Shown here one piece after another: positions 1 to 5,585 of a stretch of DNA of 5,585 nt. The notes beneath the pieces are model-generated. The model had not been told where the DNA came from. It saw only the letters and a program-made list of their open reading frames with translations, and did not search any database. Location of the stretch: the NCBI GenBank assembly GCA_902797895.1, contig CADBUS010000085.1:1-5585 (forward strand), written 5' to 3'. Origin of the DNA: an uncultured Bacteroidia bacterium. Its GTDB lineage: Bacteria > Bacteroidota > Bacteroidia > Bacteroidales > UBA932. The position numbers and the translations under genes were made by a program. Position 1 is the first letter of the stretch. The number at the start of each line of letters is the position of its first letter.

Positions 1-128
1 ATTATGCAATCTCTTGGTACAAAGATATTTATTGCTGCATATAGATACCCAACCAGCCATTTGAAGGCCGCTGCAATGCCGGAGAAAAACCACTTAAAGC
101 GTGAAAATATGCTGTAAATAAGCCCCAT
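1..128 (-). CDS. Possible N-terminal part of a small membrane protein, cut by the left edge
   Basis: On the minus strand a frame stays open from an ATG at 128-126 to the window edge, 42 codons. The peptide starts MGLIYSIFSRFKWFF and ends with INIFVPRDCI. Its middle is rich in Phe, Trp, Leu, Ala and Ile (for example AAAFKWLVGYLYAAINIF), which reads like one or two membrane-associated segments. I do not recognise a family. The ATG follows TTTAGGATTA, which offers an AGGA at rather short spacing. If real, the gene is divergent from the PHP-domain gene, with the palindromic repeat at 157-256 between them. The frame also stays open upstream of the ATG into that repeat, so the start is uncertain. 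A competing plus-strand frame (4-117) is open over the same bases, so coding is only tentative. Confidence 0.3.
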   Translation of the reverse strand, partial: MGLIYSIFSRFKWFFSGIAAAFKWLVGYLYAAINIFVPRDCI

Positions 129-156
129 TAATCCTAAAGTTATTCTGCACCAATCC

Positions 157-256
157 GTCACTCTGAACGAAGTGAAGAGTCTTAGAAAGTATAAGCACCC
201 TCAAATAGATTCTTCGCTACGCCCTTCGGCAGGCTCAGGGCAGGCTTCAGAATGAC
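157..256. repeat. 100-bp palindromic interspersed repeat (REP/MITE-like)
   Basis: The ends are near-perfect inverted repeats: GTCACTCTGAA at 157-167 and TTCAGAATGAC at 246-256, pairing at 10 of 11 positions. Inside them, 168-182 pairs with 207-221 at 12 of 15 positions, leaving a 24-base loop (183-206). The right arm carries 24 additional bases (222-245), mostly made of GGCAGGCTCAG repeated almost exactly in tandem (228-238 and 239-250). Repeats with GTCATTCTGA ends and TTCTTCGCT-type arms are familiar to me from many Bacteroidota genomes as non-coding dispersed elements. A truncated relative lies at 5257-5304 in this same window. Its transcript would fold into a long hairpin. No protein is encoded. 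Confidence 0.75.
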
Positions 257-289
257 ATATAGAGTGCAAGTTGTAAATAAATACCTAAT

Positions 290-320
290 TTTGCGCGCCA
301 ATGGGTAAATTTATCTTTTG
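290..320 (+). promoter_or_regulatory. Possible Bacteroidota-type promoter for the PHP gene / mutS2 pair
   Basis: TTTG at 290-293 is followed after 19 bases by ATCTTTTG (313-320). The second box keeps the TTTG half of the TAnnTTTG consensus but not the TA, unless one extra T is allowed (TATCTTTTG at 312-320). Transcription would then start just before the ATG at 333, giving a very short leader. This is a weak match found by eye. Confidence 0.3.
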
Positions 321-332
321 GACTCTTTAGAG

Positions 333-1151
333 ATGAACTTTTTTGATACACATACCCACTCGGAGTTTTCTCCCGATGGCAAGACCACCCTTGCAGCACT
401 CGTTGAGCGCGCTATGCAGCTTGGGCTTGCCGGCATTACCTTTACAGACCATTTGGATCTGCTTGCTCCAAGGGGCAGCTCCTCGCACTTTAACTTTTCG
501 CTTGCTGCAAGAGAGCAGAAAATAGCGGCTTTGCGCGGCAGGGCGGCCGAGCAGAAGAGCCCCCTTAAATTACTCTCAGGCATTGAGATAGGACTACAGC
601 CAATAAGCATAAAAGAGAGCCAAGAGTTTATAGAGGAAGCTGATTTAGACCAGGTTATAGCATCTGTCCATTTTATAGACGGAGAAGATCCTTACCTTGG
701 TTCCTACTACAAGGGGAAGGATTTTAAGCAGGCATACGGCCGTACTTTGGAGATTATCTACAACACCGCTGTGGCGTTTAAGGATTTTGATGTGATTGGC
801 CATTTTGATTATGTGGCCCGCTATGCACACTATGCTGTAAGAGATATTTTTTATAAAGATTTTCCGGAGCAGTTTGATGCTCTGCTCACATACCTAACTC
901 AAAACGGTAAGGCACTTGAGATAAACACAAAGACCTACTCTCTGCACGGAGACCATTTGCAAGTACTGGATATTCAGGTGCTTAAACGCTTTCGTGAGCT
1001 TGGGGGAGAGTTTATAACTCTTGGCTCGGATGCCCATCACGCAGACAGGCTGTGTGAGAATTTTGAGCTATACGCAGATATTGTAAAGAGTTGCGGCTTT
1101 GGAGGCTTAACTCACTTTGAAAAACGCCGCCCCATTGTAACCCCTTTTTAA
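333..1151 (+). CDS. PHP-domain phosphoesterase, HisJ-type histidinol-phosphatase family
   Basis: The protein has 272 residues and a complete polymerase-and-histidinol-phosphatase (PHP) metal site. It has DTHTHSEFSPDG with H7, H9 and D15, TDHLD with H40, GIE with E85, SVHF with H113, GHFDY with H157, and GSDAH with D233 and H235. These are the positions that bind the trinuclear metal centre in PHP enzymes. Length and motif order fit the HisJ family, whose known members hydrolyse histidinol phosphate to histidinol in the cytoplasm. In Bacteroidota histidine synthesis usually relies on bifunctional HisB, so the true substrate may be another phosphomonoester; that is inference. No his genes are nearby. 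I chose ATG 333 because DTHTH then follows at residue 5 as in relatives; an upstream TTG at 318 falls inside the putative promoter. mutS2 follows after 24 bases on the same strand, suggesting co-transcription. Confidence 0.88.
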   Translation: MNFFDTHTHSEFSPDGKTTLAALVERAMQLGLAGITFTDHLDLLAPRGSSSHFNFSLAAREQKIAALRGRAAEQKSPLKLLSGIEIGLQPISIKESQEFIEEADLDQVIASVHFIDGEDPYLGSYYKGKDFKQAYGRTLEIIYNTAVAFKDFDVIGHFDYVARYAHYAVRDIFYKDFPEQFDALLTYLTQNGKALEINTKTYSLHGDHLQVLDIQVLKRFRELGGEFITLGSDAHHADRLCENFELYADIVKSCGFGGLTHFEKRRPIVTPF

Positions 1152-1175
1152 TCACATAGTTGCTATAAAATAGAG

Positions 1176-3674
1176 ATGAACAATTTAGAGGAGAAGATAG
1201 GTTTCAATTTTATAAGGGAGCGGATAAAGCAGCTCTGCTCAACCCCATACGGCAGGGGTAGGGCAGCGGAGGAGCAACTTTCAACCAATGCTGCCACAAT
1301 AGATAAGAGGCTCGCCCTTACAGATGAGATGCTTACAATCTGCAGATTGGAACACCGCTTTCCGCAAGGGGAGTTTACAGATTGCACCGCTTTTTTACCG
1401 GCTCTCTCCGCTCCACACAGCTCTATTTCTATAGAAAATTTAAGGCGATTAGCCTCTTTTATGGAGAATTTGAGGCAGATACTCTCCTTTTTCCGCTCTT
1501 GCAAAGAGGGGGCATATCCTGCACTTATGCAATTTTCCTCTGCGATAGATTTCAATACAGAAATTGCCGCCAAGATTGATACTCTGTTGGATAAGAACGG
1601 AGATATAAAGGAGAGTGCCACACCTGAGCTTTACAAGATATGCAAGGAGCTTAATTCTATCCAAAACTCAATAGGCCGCAGGGTTGAGGCGTTGCTGAAA
1701 AAGGCTAAGGAAGAGGGGTTTGCAGAGGCAGATGCAACTGTTTCTGTTAGAGACGGCAAGCTTCTTATTCCGCTCAGTTCATATAACAAGCGCTCTATTG
1801 CAGGCATAGTGCAAGATGAATCTGCAAGTGGTAAAACATTTTTTGTGGAACCGCTTGAGGTAGTGGAGCTCAACAACAAGGTACGGAGCTTGCTTTTTGA
1901 AAAGCAGAGGGAGATTGCCAAAATTCTGATGGAGTTTACAGAGCAGATAAGGCCCTATATACCAACCCTTTTGGAGGGGGCAAAGTTTGTTGGGGAGATA
2001 GATTTTATAAGAGCCAAGGCAGAGTGTGCGCATCAGATGGAGTGCGGCAAGCCCATTATTTCTCACAATGGCTCTCTGAAGATTGTGAAAGGCCGCCATC
2101 CGCTGTTGGAAAGTGCTCTATTCAAGGAGGGTAAGAAGATGGTGCCTGTAGATTTGGAGCTTGACAGAGCGCACCATATTCTTATAATATCCGGCCCGAA
2201 TGCAGGGGGGAAATCGGTATGCCTAAAGACTACAGGATTGTTGCAGTATATGTTCCAATGGGGTATGCTCACAAGTTGCAGTGCGGTATCTGAGTTCCCT
2301 ATTTTCAAAAATATAGCAATAGATATTGGCGATGAGCAATCTATGGAGAACGACCTGAGTACCTACAGTTCTCATCTGCTCAATATGAGGAACTTGCTTA
2401 AAGAGGCCACAGAGAGTACATTGGTGCTGATAGATGAGTTTGGGAGCGGAACGGAGCCGGCGGCAGGAGGAGCTATCGCTGAGGCAATACTTGAAGAGCT
2501 TGAGGGGCGCGGCACCTACGGAGTAATTACAACCCACTATACAAATCTAAAGATTTTTGCAGAGAGCAGCAGCTCGGTGTTGAATGGGGCAATGCAGTTT
2601 GATGCGGTGAATATAAGGCCGTTGTACAAGTTGGAGATAGGGGTGCCCGGCAACTCGTTTGCCTTTGATTTGGCGCGTAAAACAGGGCTGCCGGAACAGA
2701 TTGTAAAAAGGGCGGAACAGAAGGCCGGAGAGAGCTTTATAGACCTTGAAAAACAGCTGAGAAAAATCTCCAAAAACCGCCGCAAGTTAGATGAGAAGCT
2801 GGCAAAGGTAAAGAGTGCAGACAAGACATTAGAGTCTGTAACAGAGCAATATACGCAAGAGTTGCAAGATATTAAAAAGGCCAAGAGAGAGATTTTAGAA
2901 AAGGCTAAAGAGGAGGCACGCCTGATTTTGGCAGATGCCAACCGCCAGGTAGAGCAGACCATAAAGCAGATTAAGGAGAGGCAGGCGGAGCGGCAGGCCA
3001 CAAAAATTGCAAGGGAACAACTGAAAGAGTTTGGCAGCAGCTTGGAGAGCGAGCAGCTATCGGCTGAGGATAAGAAGATTGAGGCCAAGATGGAGGCGCT
3101 TTTACGCCGTAAGCAGAGGCAAAAACAGAGAAAGGAGAAGAGGGCGGAGCAAGAGAGCCACTCGGAGCCTAATAAAGAGAGCGAGATGCAGTTGGAGTTA
3201 AAGATTGGGAGCAAGGTTAAGGTTGAGGGGAGTGCTCTTGCAGGTGAGGTGATAAAGATAGAAAAAGAGTGGGTAACTATCTCAGTAGGAGAGATTAGCA
3301 GCCGCGTAAAGCGCAAAGATATAAAGGTTATTTCCAACAAGGAGTTTGGCTCTGTGGCGGCTGTGCAGAGGGCGGTGCGGAGCGGTTACAGCGTTAATGT
3401 AGATGAAAATATCCGCCGCCGCAAACTGGAGTTCAAAACAGAGATAGATATAAGAGGGCAGAGGTTGGAGGAGGCGGTTGCAACCATATCGCGCTTTATA
3501 GATGATGCCGTTATGGTGGGAGCGCCCCAGGTGAGGATTTTGCACGGCAAAGGGACAGGGGTGCTGAGAGAAGAGTTGCGCAAATTCTTGAAAACAAACC
3601 CCTCTGTAGTCAGTTGCCAAGATGAGGATGTGCGCTTTGGCGGCGCCGGCATCACAATCGTAAACCTACAGTAA
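1176..3674 (+). CDS. mutS2: Endonuclease MutS2 (MutS-like ATPase with C-terminal Smr domain)
   Basis: The 832-residue protein has the full MutS2 plan and lacks the mismatch-recognition domain of MutS. The N-terminal core and clamp contain DATVSVRDGK (186-195) and SASGKT..EP (216-226). The ABC ATPase has Walker A GPNAGGKS (340-347), signature STYSSH (395-400), Walker B LVLIDEFGSGTEP (416-428, with D420 and E421) and the switch histidine H454 in TTHY. A long charged coiled coil runs from about 523 to 665, followed by a KOW-like beta segment (676-720). The Smr nuclease domain ends the protein, with DIRG (758-761) and HGKGTG (790-795). Known MutS2 proteins suppress recombination between diverged DNA (Helicobacter) and split stalled, collided ribosomes (Bacillus, also called RqcU); which applies here cannot be told. 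All key residues are present, so it should be active. It starts 24 bases after the PHP gene and ends 18 bases before the convergent Fic gene. Confidence 0.96.
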   Translation: MNNLEEKIGFNFIRERIKQLCSTPYGRGRAAEEQLSTNAATIDKRLALTDEMLTICRLEHRFPQGEFTDCTAFLPALSAPHSSISIENLRRLASFMENLRQILSFFRSCKEGAYPALMQFSSAIDFNTEIAAKIDTLLDKNGDIKESATPELYKICKELNSIQNSIGRRVEALLKKAKEEGFAEADATVSVRDGKLLIPLSSYNKRSIAGIVQDESASGKTFFVEPLEVVELNNKVRSLLFEKQREIAKILMEFTEQIRPYIPTLLEGAKFVGEIDFIRAKAECAHQMECGKPIISHNGSLKIVKGRHPLLESALFKEGKKMVPVDLELDRAHHILIISGPNAGGKSVCLKTTGLLQYMFQWGMLTSCSAVSEFPIFKNIAIDIGDEQSMENDLSTYSSHLLNMRNLLKEATESTLVLIDEFGSGTEPAAGGAIAEAILEELEGRGTYGVITTHYTNLKIFAESSSSVLNGAMQFDAVNIRPLYKLEIGVPGNSFAFDLARKTGLPEQIVKRAEQKAGESFIDLEKQLRKISKNRRKLDEKLAKVKSADKTLESVTEQYTQELQDIKKAKREILEKAKEEARLILADANRQVEQTIKQIKERQAERQATKIAREQLKEFGSSLESEQLSAEDKKIEAKMEALLRRKQRQKQRKEKRAEQESHSEPNKESEMQLELKIGSKVKVEGSALAGEVIKIEKEWVTISVGEISSRVKRKDIKVISNKEFGSVAAVQRAVRSGYSVNVDENIRRRKLEFKTEIDIRGQRLEEAVATISRFIDDAVMVGAPQVRILHGKGTGVLREELRKFLKTNPSVVSCQDEDVRFGGAGITIVNLQ

Positions 3675-3692
3675 ATGGAATAAGTGGGTGTT

Positions 3693-5150
3693 TTATCTCT
3701 TGGTTCCTAAGCGATTTATATACAAGAGTTTTGCTTCATCAGGTTTGCTGTAGGCATTGCACTCTCTTAAATAGGCATCTAACGCATAGAAATCTTCTCC
3801 CCATAGATTTGCGCTAAAATTCTGCATTTTTTGGAGTACATTTATAAATGGTTGCGGATTTTTGTGTCTGCTTAAACTGCGTAAAGAAAGTATGTAATCT
3901 TCTCTAAAGACGGTTGGTATTATAATACGAATTTGGCCTTGAGAGAATAGCTCTGCGTTCATCATAATTCTTGAAACTCGCCCGTTCCCATCTATAAAAG
4001 GATGTATCTCGCTACAGATAAACATCATATAAGCAGCTTTGGCAAAAGGTTCCTTTAAATTGCAATATAGCTTGAATGCATATTTAAGCGTTCCTATAAC
4101 TAATTCGGGTGCAACAAATTCTGTGTTTCCAGCCCTATTGCGTACATCTTTGAAAAAACCGGGTGAACACTCCGGCCTTCCCTCCAATAAAACAGAATGC
4201 CTATGTTGCAATAGCTTTATGAACTCATCTTCCGTTTTTGGTATGAGGCTCATTTCTTGTCTGTTAGAGAGAAGTTTGAATGTTCCCAAAATGTCGTGAG
4301 AATCTGCAATTCTCTTTGGTATAGTTATTCCTGTATCTACAATTTGCTTTGCTTCACTTATTTCAAACTCCGTTCCCTCTATATAGTTAGAAAAATAACT
4401 TTCAAAGAAAGAGAACATTCTAAAAGCCTCTTCAGATTTATTATTATCCTCATATACAGGAAAATATCTGTTGCTGAGTTCTTTATATAATGCTTCAAAA
4501 ATGGGGATTCTTGCAGGGTCCATAGGTTCTCCCGCAGCCCTTGCTTTTCCTTGTGTGGTTGTTAGTATATTGGAACTATGTGTAGCCAACAAAGCCGATA
4601 TTAACTTATTAAGTTTTTCAAATTCTTGTGTTAGATTAAGTTCTGTTGCAATCTCTCTTGCTCTGTCTCTGAAAAGATTTAATCTCTCCTCTCCTCCTAT
4701 ACGAATCATAGAATCAAGTCTCTCTTCTATAGCGCTTATAGGTAAGCCTTTACTCTCTCCATCCTTGTTTTTTCTGGCTGGCTGCAAAACCTCTAATATC
4801 CACCTATATTCAGATGAACAATATACATCAGAAGACCCTAAACGAATATCAGTTGCAATATGTGTAGGCCCCTGCATAATATTAAGAACGATTCCCGGGT
4901 AGTCAGTTATTTTTTTTGTAAAACTATATGTGATATATATATATCCTTGCTCCGTTGGGCGTAGTAGTTGGGCGCTCTTATGGCTTATCACACAACCAGG
5001 GAGCCGCCAAGCAAGTATCTCAAAAAGATTTCTCCTAATTATATTTTCAGAAGAATCAATTAGATTTGTGGTATAAATTTTTGGGGCAATCTTTTTAGAC
5101 TTTACACCCTTTGGAGCCCCACCAAAGAAAACCTCCTTAAACGCCTCCAT
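3693..5150 (-). CDS. Fic-family AMP-transferase with AbiEi-like N-terminal domain and class II inhibitory motif
   Basis: From ATG 5150-5148 the product has 485 residues. The Fic core carries HPFIDGNGRVSR (383-394), a full match to HPFx(D/E)GNGRxxR: catalytic H383, metal-binding D387, and phosphate-contacting N389, R391 and R394. Such enzymes move AMP from ATP to a hydroxyl side chain of a target protein. A probable substrate-flap sequence lies at 338-348 (NRAGNTEFVAP). Upstream, SNYIEG (254-259) fits the class II inhibitory motif (S/T)xxxE(G/N); E258 should block ATP binding through R394. Residues 1 to about 105, with IAPKIYTTNL (21-30) and VISHKSA (54-60), resemble the winged-helix and following region of AbiEi-type antitoxins, as in a Fic subfamily I recall. 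A helical linker follows. An upstream TTG at 5207-5205 would add 19 residues but overlaps the putative promoter. The gene is more A+T rich than mutS2, and no separate antitoxin gene is next to it. The target protein is unknown. Confidence 0.9.
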   Translation of the reverse strand: MEAFKEVFFGGAPKGVKSKKIAPKIYTTNLIDSSENIIRRNLFEILAWRLPGCVISHKSAQLLRPTEQGYIYITYSFTKKITDYPGIVLNIMQGPTHIATDIRLGSSDVYCSSEYRWILEVLQPARKNKDGESKGLPISAIEERLDSMIRIGGEERLNLFRDRAREIATELNLTQEFEKLNKLISALLATHSSNILTTTQGKARAAGEPMDPARIPIFEALYKELSNRYFPVYEDNNKSEEAFRMFSFFESYFSNYIEGTEFEISEAKQIVDTGITIPKRIADSHDILGTFKLLSNRQEMSLIPKTEDEFIKLLQHRHSVLLEGRPECSPGFFKDVRNRAGNTEFVAPELVIGTLKYAFKLYCNLKEPFAKAAYMMFICSEIHPFIDGNGRVSRIMMNAELFSQGQIRIIIPTVFREDYILSLRSLSRHKNPQPFINVLQKMQNFSANLWGEDFYALDAYLRECNAYSKPDEAKLLYINRLGTKR

Positions 5151-5176
5151 TTTGTACTTTAATTTGTTTACCGATG

Positions 5177-5208
5177 CAAAAATGAGGGATTTTTGTCGAT
5201 TAAGCAAG
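5177..5208 (-). promoter_or_regulatory. Probable fic promoter, Bacteroidota type
   Basis: Read on the minus strand, CTTG (5208-5205) stands in for the -33 TTTG box. After a 20-base spacer comes CATTTTTG (5184-5177), which matches TAnnTTTG at five of the six fixed positions. The expected transcript start is near 5170, leaving a leader of about 20 bases before ATG 5150. This placement makes the TTG at 5207 untranscribed from this promoter and supports the shorter protein. The spacer is almost filled by one copy of the 17-bp direct repeat. Confidence 0.45.
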
Positions 5209-5238
5209 GGGTTTTTGGCTCTTTTTGTCGATTAAGCA
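5190..5238. repeat. Pair of exact 17-bp direct repeats upstream of fic (candidate operator)
   Basis: TTTTTGTCGATTAAGCA occurs exactly at 5190-5206 and 5222-5238, a 32-bp period or roughly three helical turns. The proximal copy fills most of the spacer of the likely fic promoter and touches its -33 box. The distal copy lies just upstream of that box. That is the geometry of a repressor operator. The repeat is seen directly; the operator role is inferred. Confidence 0.6.
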
Positions 5239-5256
5239 CAAATTTTCGTAGTTTAA

Positions 5257-5304
5257 GCTCAGGGCAGGCTTCAGAATAACAGAGAGGCTATCGTTCAGAA
5301 TAAC
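5257..5304. repeat. Truncated copies of the interspersed repeat (two right ends in tandem)
   Basis: Bases 5257-5277 are identical over 21 bases to 233-253 inside the left-hand repeat, including the duplicated GGCAGGC junction. The end TTCAGAATAAC (5270-5280) differs from the left copy's TTCAGAATGAC by one base. A second TTCAGAATAAC follows at 5294-5304. No matching left arm is visible, so this is a remnant of one or two elements, not a full palindrome. Confidence 0.65.
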
Positions 5305-5322
5305 CATTCCGCTCCTGTTTTT

Positions 5323-5379
5323 TGTCAATTTGAAACAAAGTATTGTCAAAATGAAACACTCTCCTATTAAAACGAAACA
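5323..5379. repeat. Three 15-bp motifs at an exact 21-bp spacing (possible transposon end or binding-site array)
   Basis: The copies are TGTCAATTTGAAACA (5323-5337), TGTCAAAATGAAACA (5344-5358) and the weaker TATTAAAACGAAACA (5365-5379). The GAAACA half is invariant and the starts are exactly 21 bases apart, two turns of DNA, so a protein could bind all three on one face. A TG start with repeated internal sites is reminiscent of IS21-family termini, where the IstA transposase binds several sites. A regulator array or plasmid-type iterons are alternatives. No transposase gene is visible in the window. Confidence 0.6.
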
Positions 5380-5382
5380 AAA

Positions 5383-5412
5383 TTTGTTGCAAAGGCGATT
5401 TTTTGCAACAAA
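5383..5412 (-). terminator. Perfect 11-bp inverted repeat; possible terminator of the right-edge gene
   Basis: TTTGTTGCAAA (5383-5393) and TTTGCAACAAA (5402-5412) pair perfectly around an 8-base loop. On the minus strand the hairpin lies 37 bases past the stop codon at 5450 and is followed by TTTTG, which would suit a terminator of the gene entering from the right edge. Only three of the eleven pairs are G-C, so the hairpin is weak. It directly abuts the 21-bp-spaced motifs and could instead be part of that element. Confidence 0.35.
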
Positions 5413-5449
5413 AGGTAACCCCAAAAGAGAAAGATAACTCAGACAGCCA

Positions 5450-5585
5450 CTAAACAGGTTCCAACTCAGGGAGAATAACCACATCATTTTGAGGCCTGTT
5501 TTGCAGAAACATACAGTAGTAGATTGGGAGGTAGGTAATGCCCTTTTTCTTAAACACCGCGCGCTCGTTTGAGAAAACTATTGCA
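5450..5585 (-). CDS. C-terminal end of an unidentified protein, cut by the right edge
   Basis: On the minus strand a frame is open from the window edge (first full codon 5584-5582) for 44 codons to TAG at 5452-5450. The peptide begins AIVFSNERAVFKKKG, continues ITYLPIYYCMFLQ and ends VVILPELEPV. It looks like real protein: mixed charged and beta-like hydrophobic stretches, and common codons similar to those in mutS2. I do not recognise the family. It would be the gene upstream of fic on the same strand, but about 300 non-coding bases with repeats and a possible terminator separate the two, so an operon is unlikely. A short plus-strand frame from ATG 5538 overlaps it and is the alternative reading. 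Confidence 0.5.
   Translation of the reverse strand, partial: AIVFSNERAVFKKKGITYLPIYYCMFLQNRPQNDVVILPELEPV

Noticed and set aside
4..117. A 37-codon plus-strand frame at the left edge
   Set aside because: The peptide has no recognisable features and lies antisense to a more protein-like hydrophobic frame. It cannot be settled from this fragment.
318..332. TTG at 318 as the start of the PHP protein
   Set aside because: It lies within the likely -7 box. ATG 333 gives the family-typical distance to DTHTH.
328..1181. Identical TAGAGATGAAC around both start codons (328-338 and 1171-1181)
   Set aside because: Only 11 bases, including the ATG and a common second codon. Probably chance, although it mildly supports both starts.
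2537..3340. A 267-codon open frame on the minus strand opposite mutS2
   Set aside because: It is Ser/Leu/Cys-rich and lies opposite the coiled-coil region, whose Lys/Glu-rich codons give few antisense stops. MutS2 on the plus strand is unmistakable.
3660..3720. A shared terminator between the convergent mutS2 and fic genes
   Set aside because: No stem with a following T-run could be found in the 18-base gap or just beside it.
5200..5487. A 95-codon minus-strand frame upstream of fic
   Set aside because: It runs through the 17-bp repeats, the interspersed-repeat remnants and the 21-bp array, and overlaps the end of the right-edge gene in another frame. The peptide is repeat-derived and low in charge.
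5526..5585. A plus-strand start at ATG 5538 preceded by GGGAGGTAGG, resembling a strong ribosome-binding site
   Set aside because: Only 16 codons are visible, they lie antisense to a longer plausible frame, and the Bacteroidota rarely depend on such sites. It remains the alternative if the minus-strand frame fails.
1..5585. CRISPR array, tRNA or rRNA genes, riboswitch
   Set aside because: No regularly spaced repeats with unique spacers, no cloverleaf arms and no conserved rRNA or aptamer motifs were seen. The 21-bp array has only 6-base gaps, far too short for CRISPR spacers.

Overview
The window looks like a chromosomal stretch of a member of the Bacteroidota, probably Bacteroidales. Three things point that way: plausible promoters of the Bacteroidota type (TTTG, 19-21 bases, TAnnTTTG) with no strong Shine-Dalgarno sequences, a family-typical 832-residue MutS2, and a palindromic interspersed repeat with GTCATTCTGAA-type ends that I recall from such genomes. 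The assignment is from memory of families, not from a search.

Layout. Bases 1-128 may hold the start of a small membrane protein running off the left edge on the minus strand (weak). Bases 157-256 are a 100-bp imperfect palindromic repeat. Two plus-strand genes follow, 24 bases apart and probably co-transcribed: a HisJ-type PHP-domain phosphoesterase (333-1151) and mutS2 (1176-3674). They meet, tail to tail and 18 bases apart, a minus-strand Fic-family gene (3693-5150). Upstream of fic, 5151-5449 is a roughly 300-base non-coding region unusually rich in repeats: a 17-bp direct repeat pair lying over the likely fic promoter, two half-copies of the interspersed repeat, three 21-bp-spaced copies of a TGTCAnnnTGAAACA-like motif, and a perfect 11-bp inverted repeat. 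The right edge (5450-5584) carries the C-terminal end of an unidentified minus-strand gene.

How it fits together. The PHP protein and MutS2 look like ordinary housekeeping genes. The Fic gene is visibly richer in A+T than they are and sits beside mobile-element-like repeats, so it is probably an accessory acquisition. Its protein joins an AbiEi-antitoxin-like N-terminal region (putative winged helix) to a catalytically intact Fic AMP-transferase carrying its own class II inhibitory motif. With the 17-bp repeats across the promoter, this suggests a single-gene, self-restrained toxin-like module that may regulate its own transcription. That is the most interesting hypothesis in the window.
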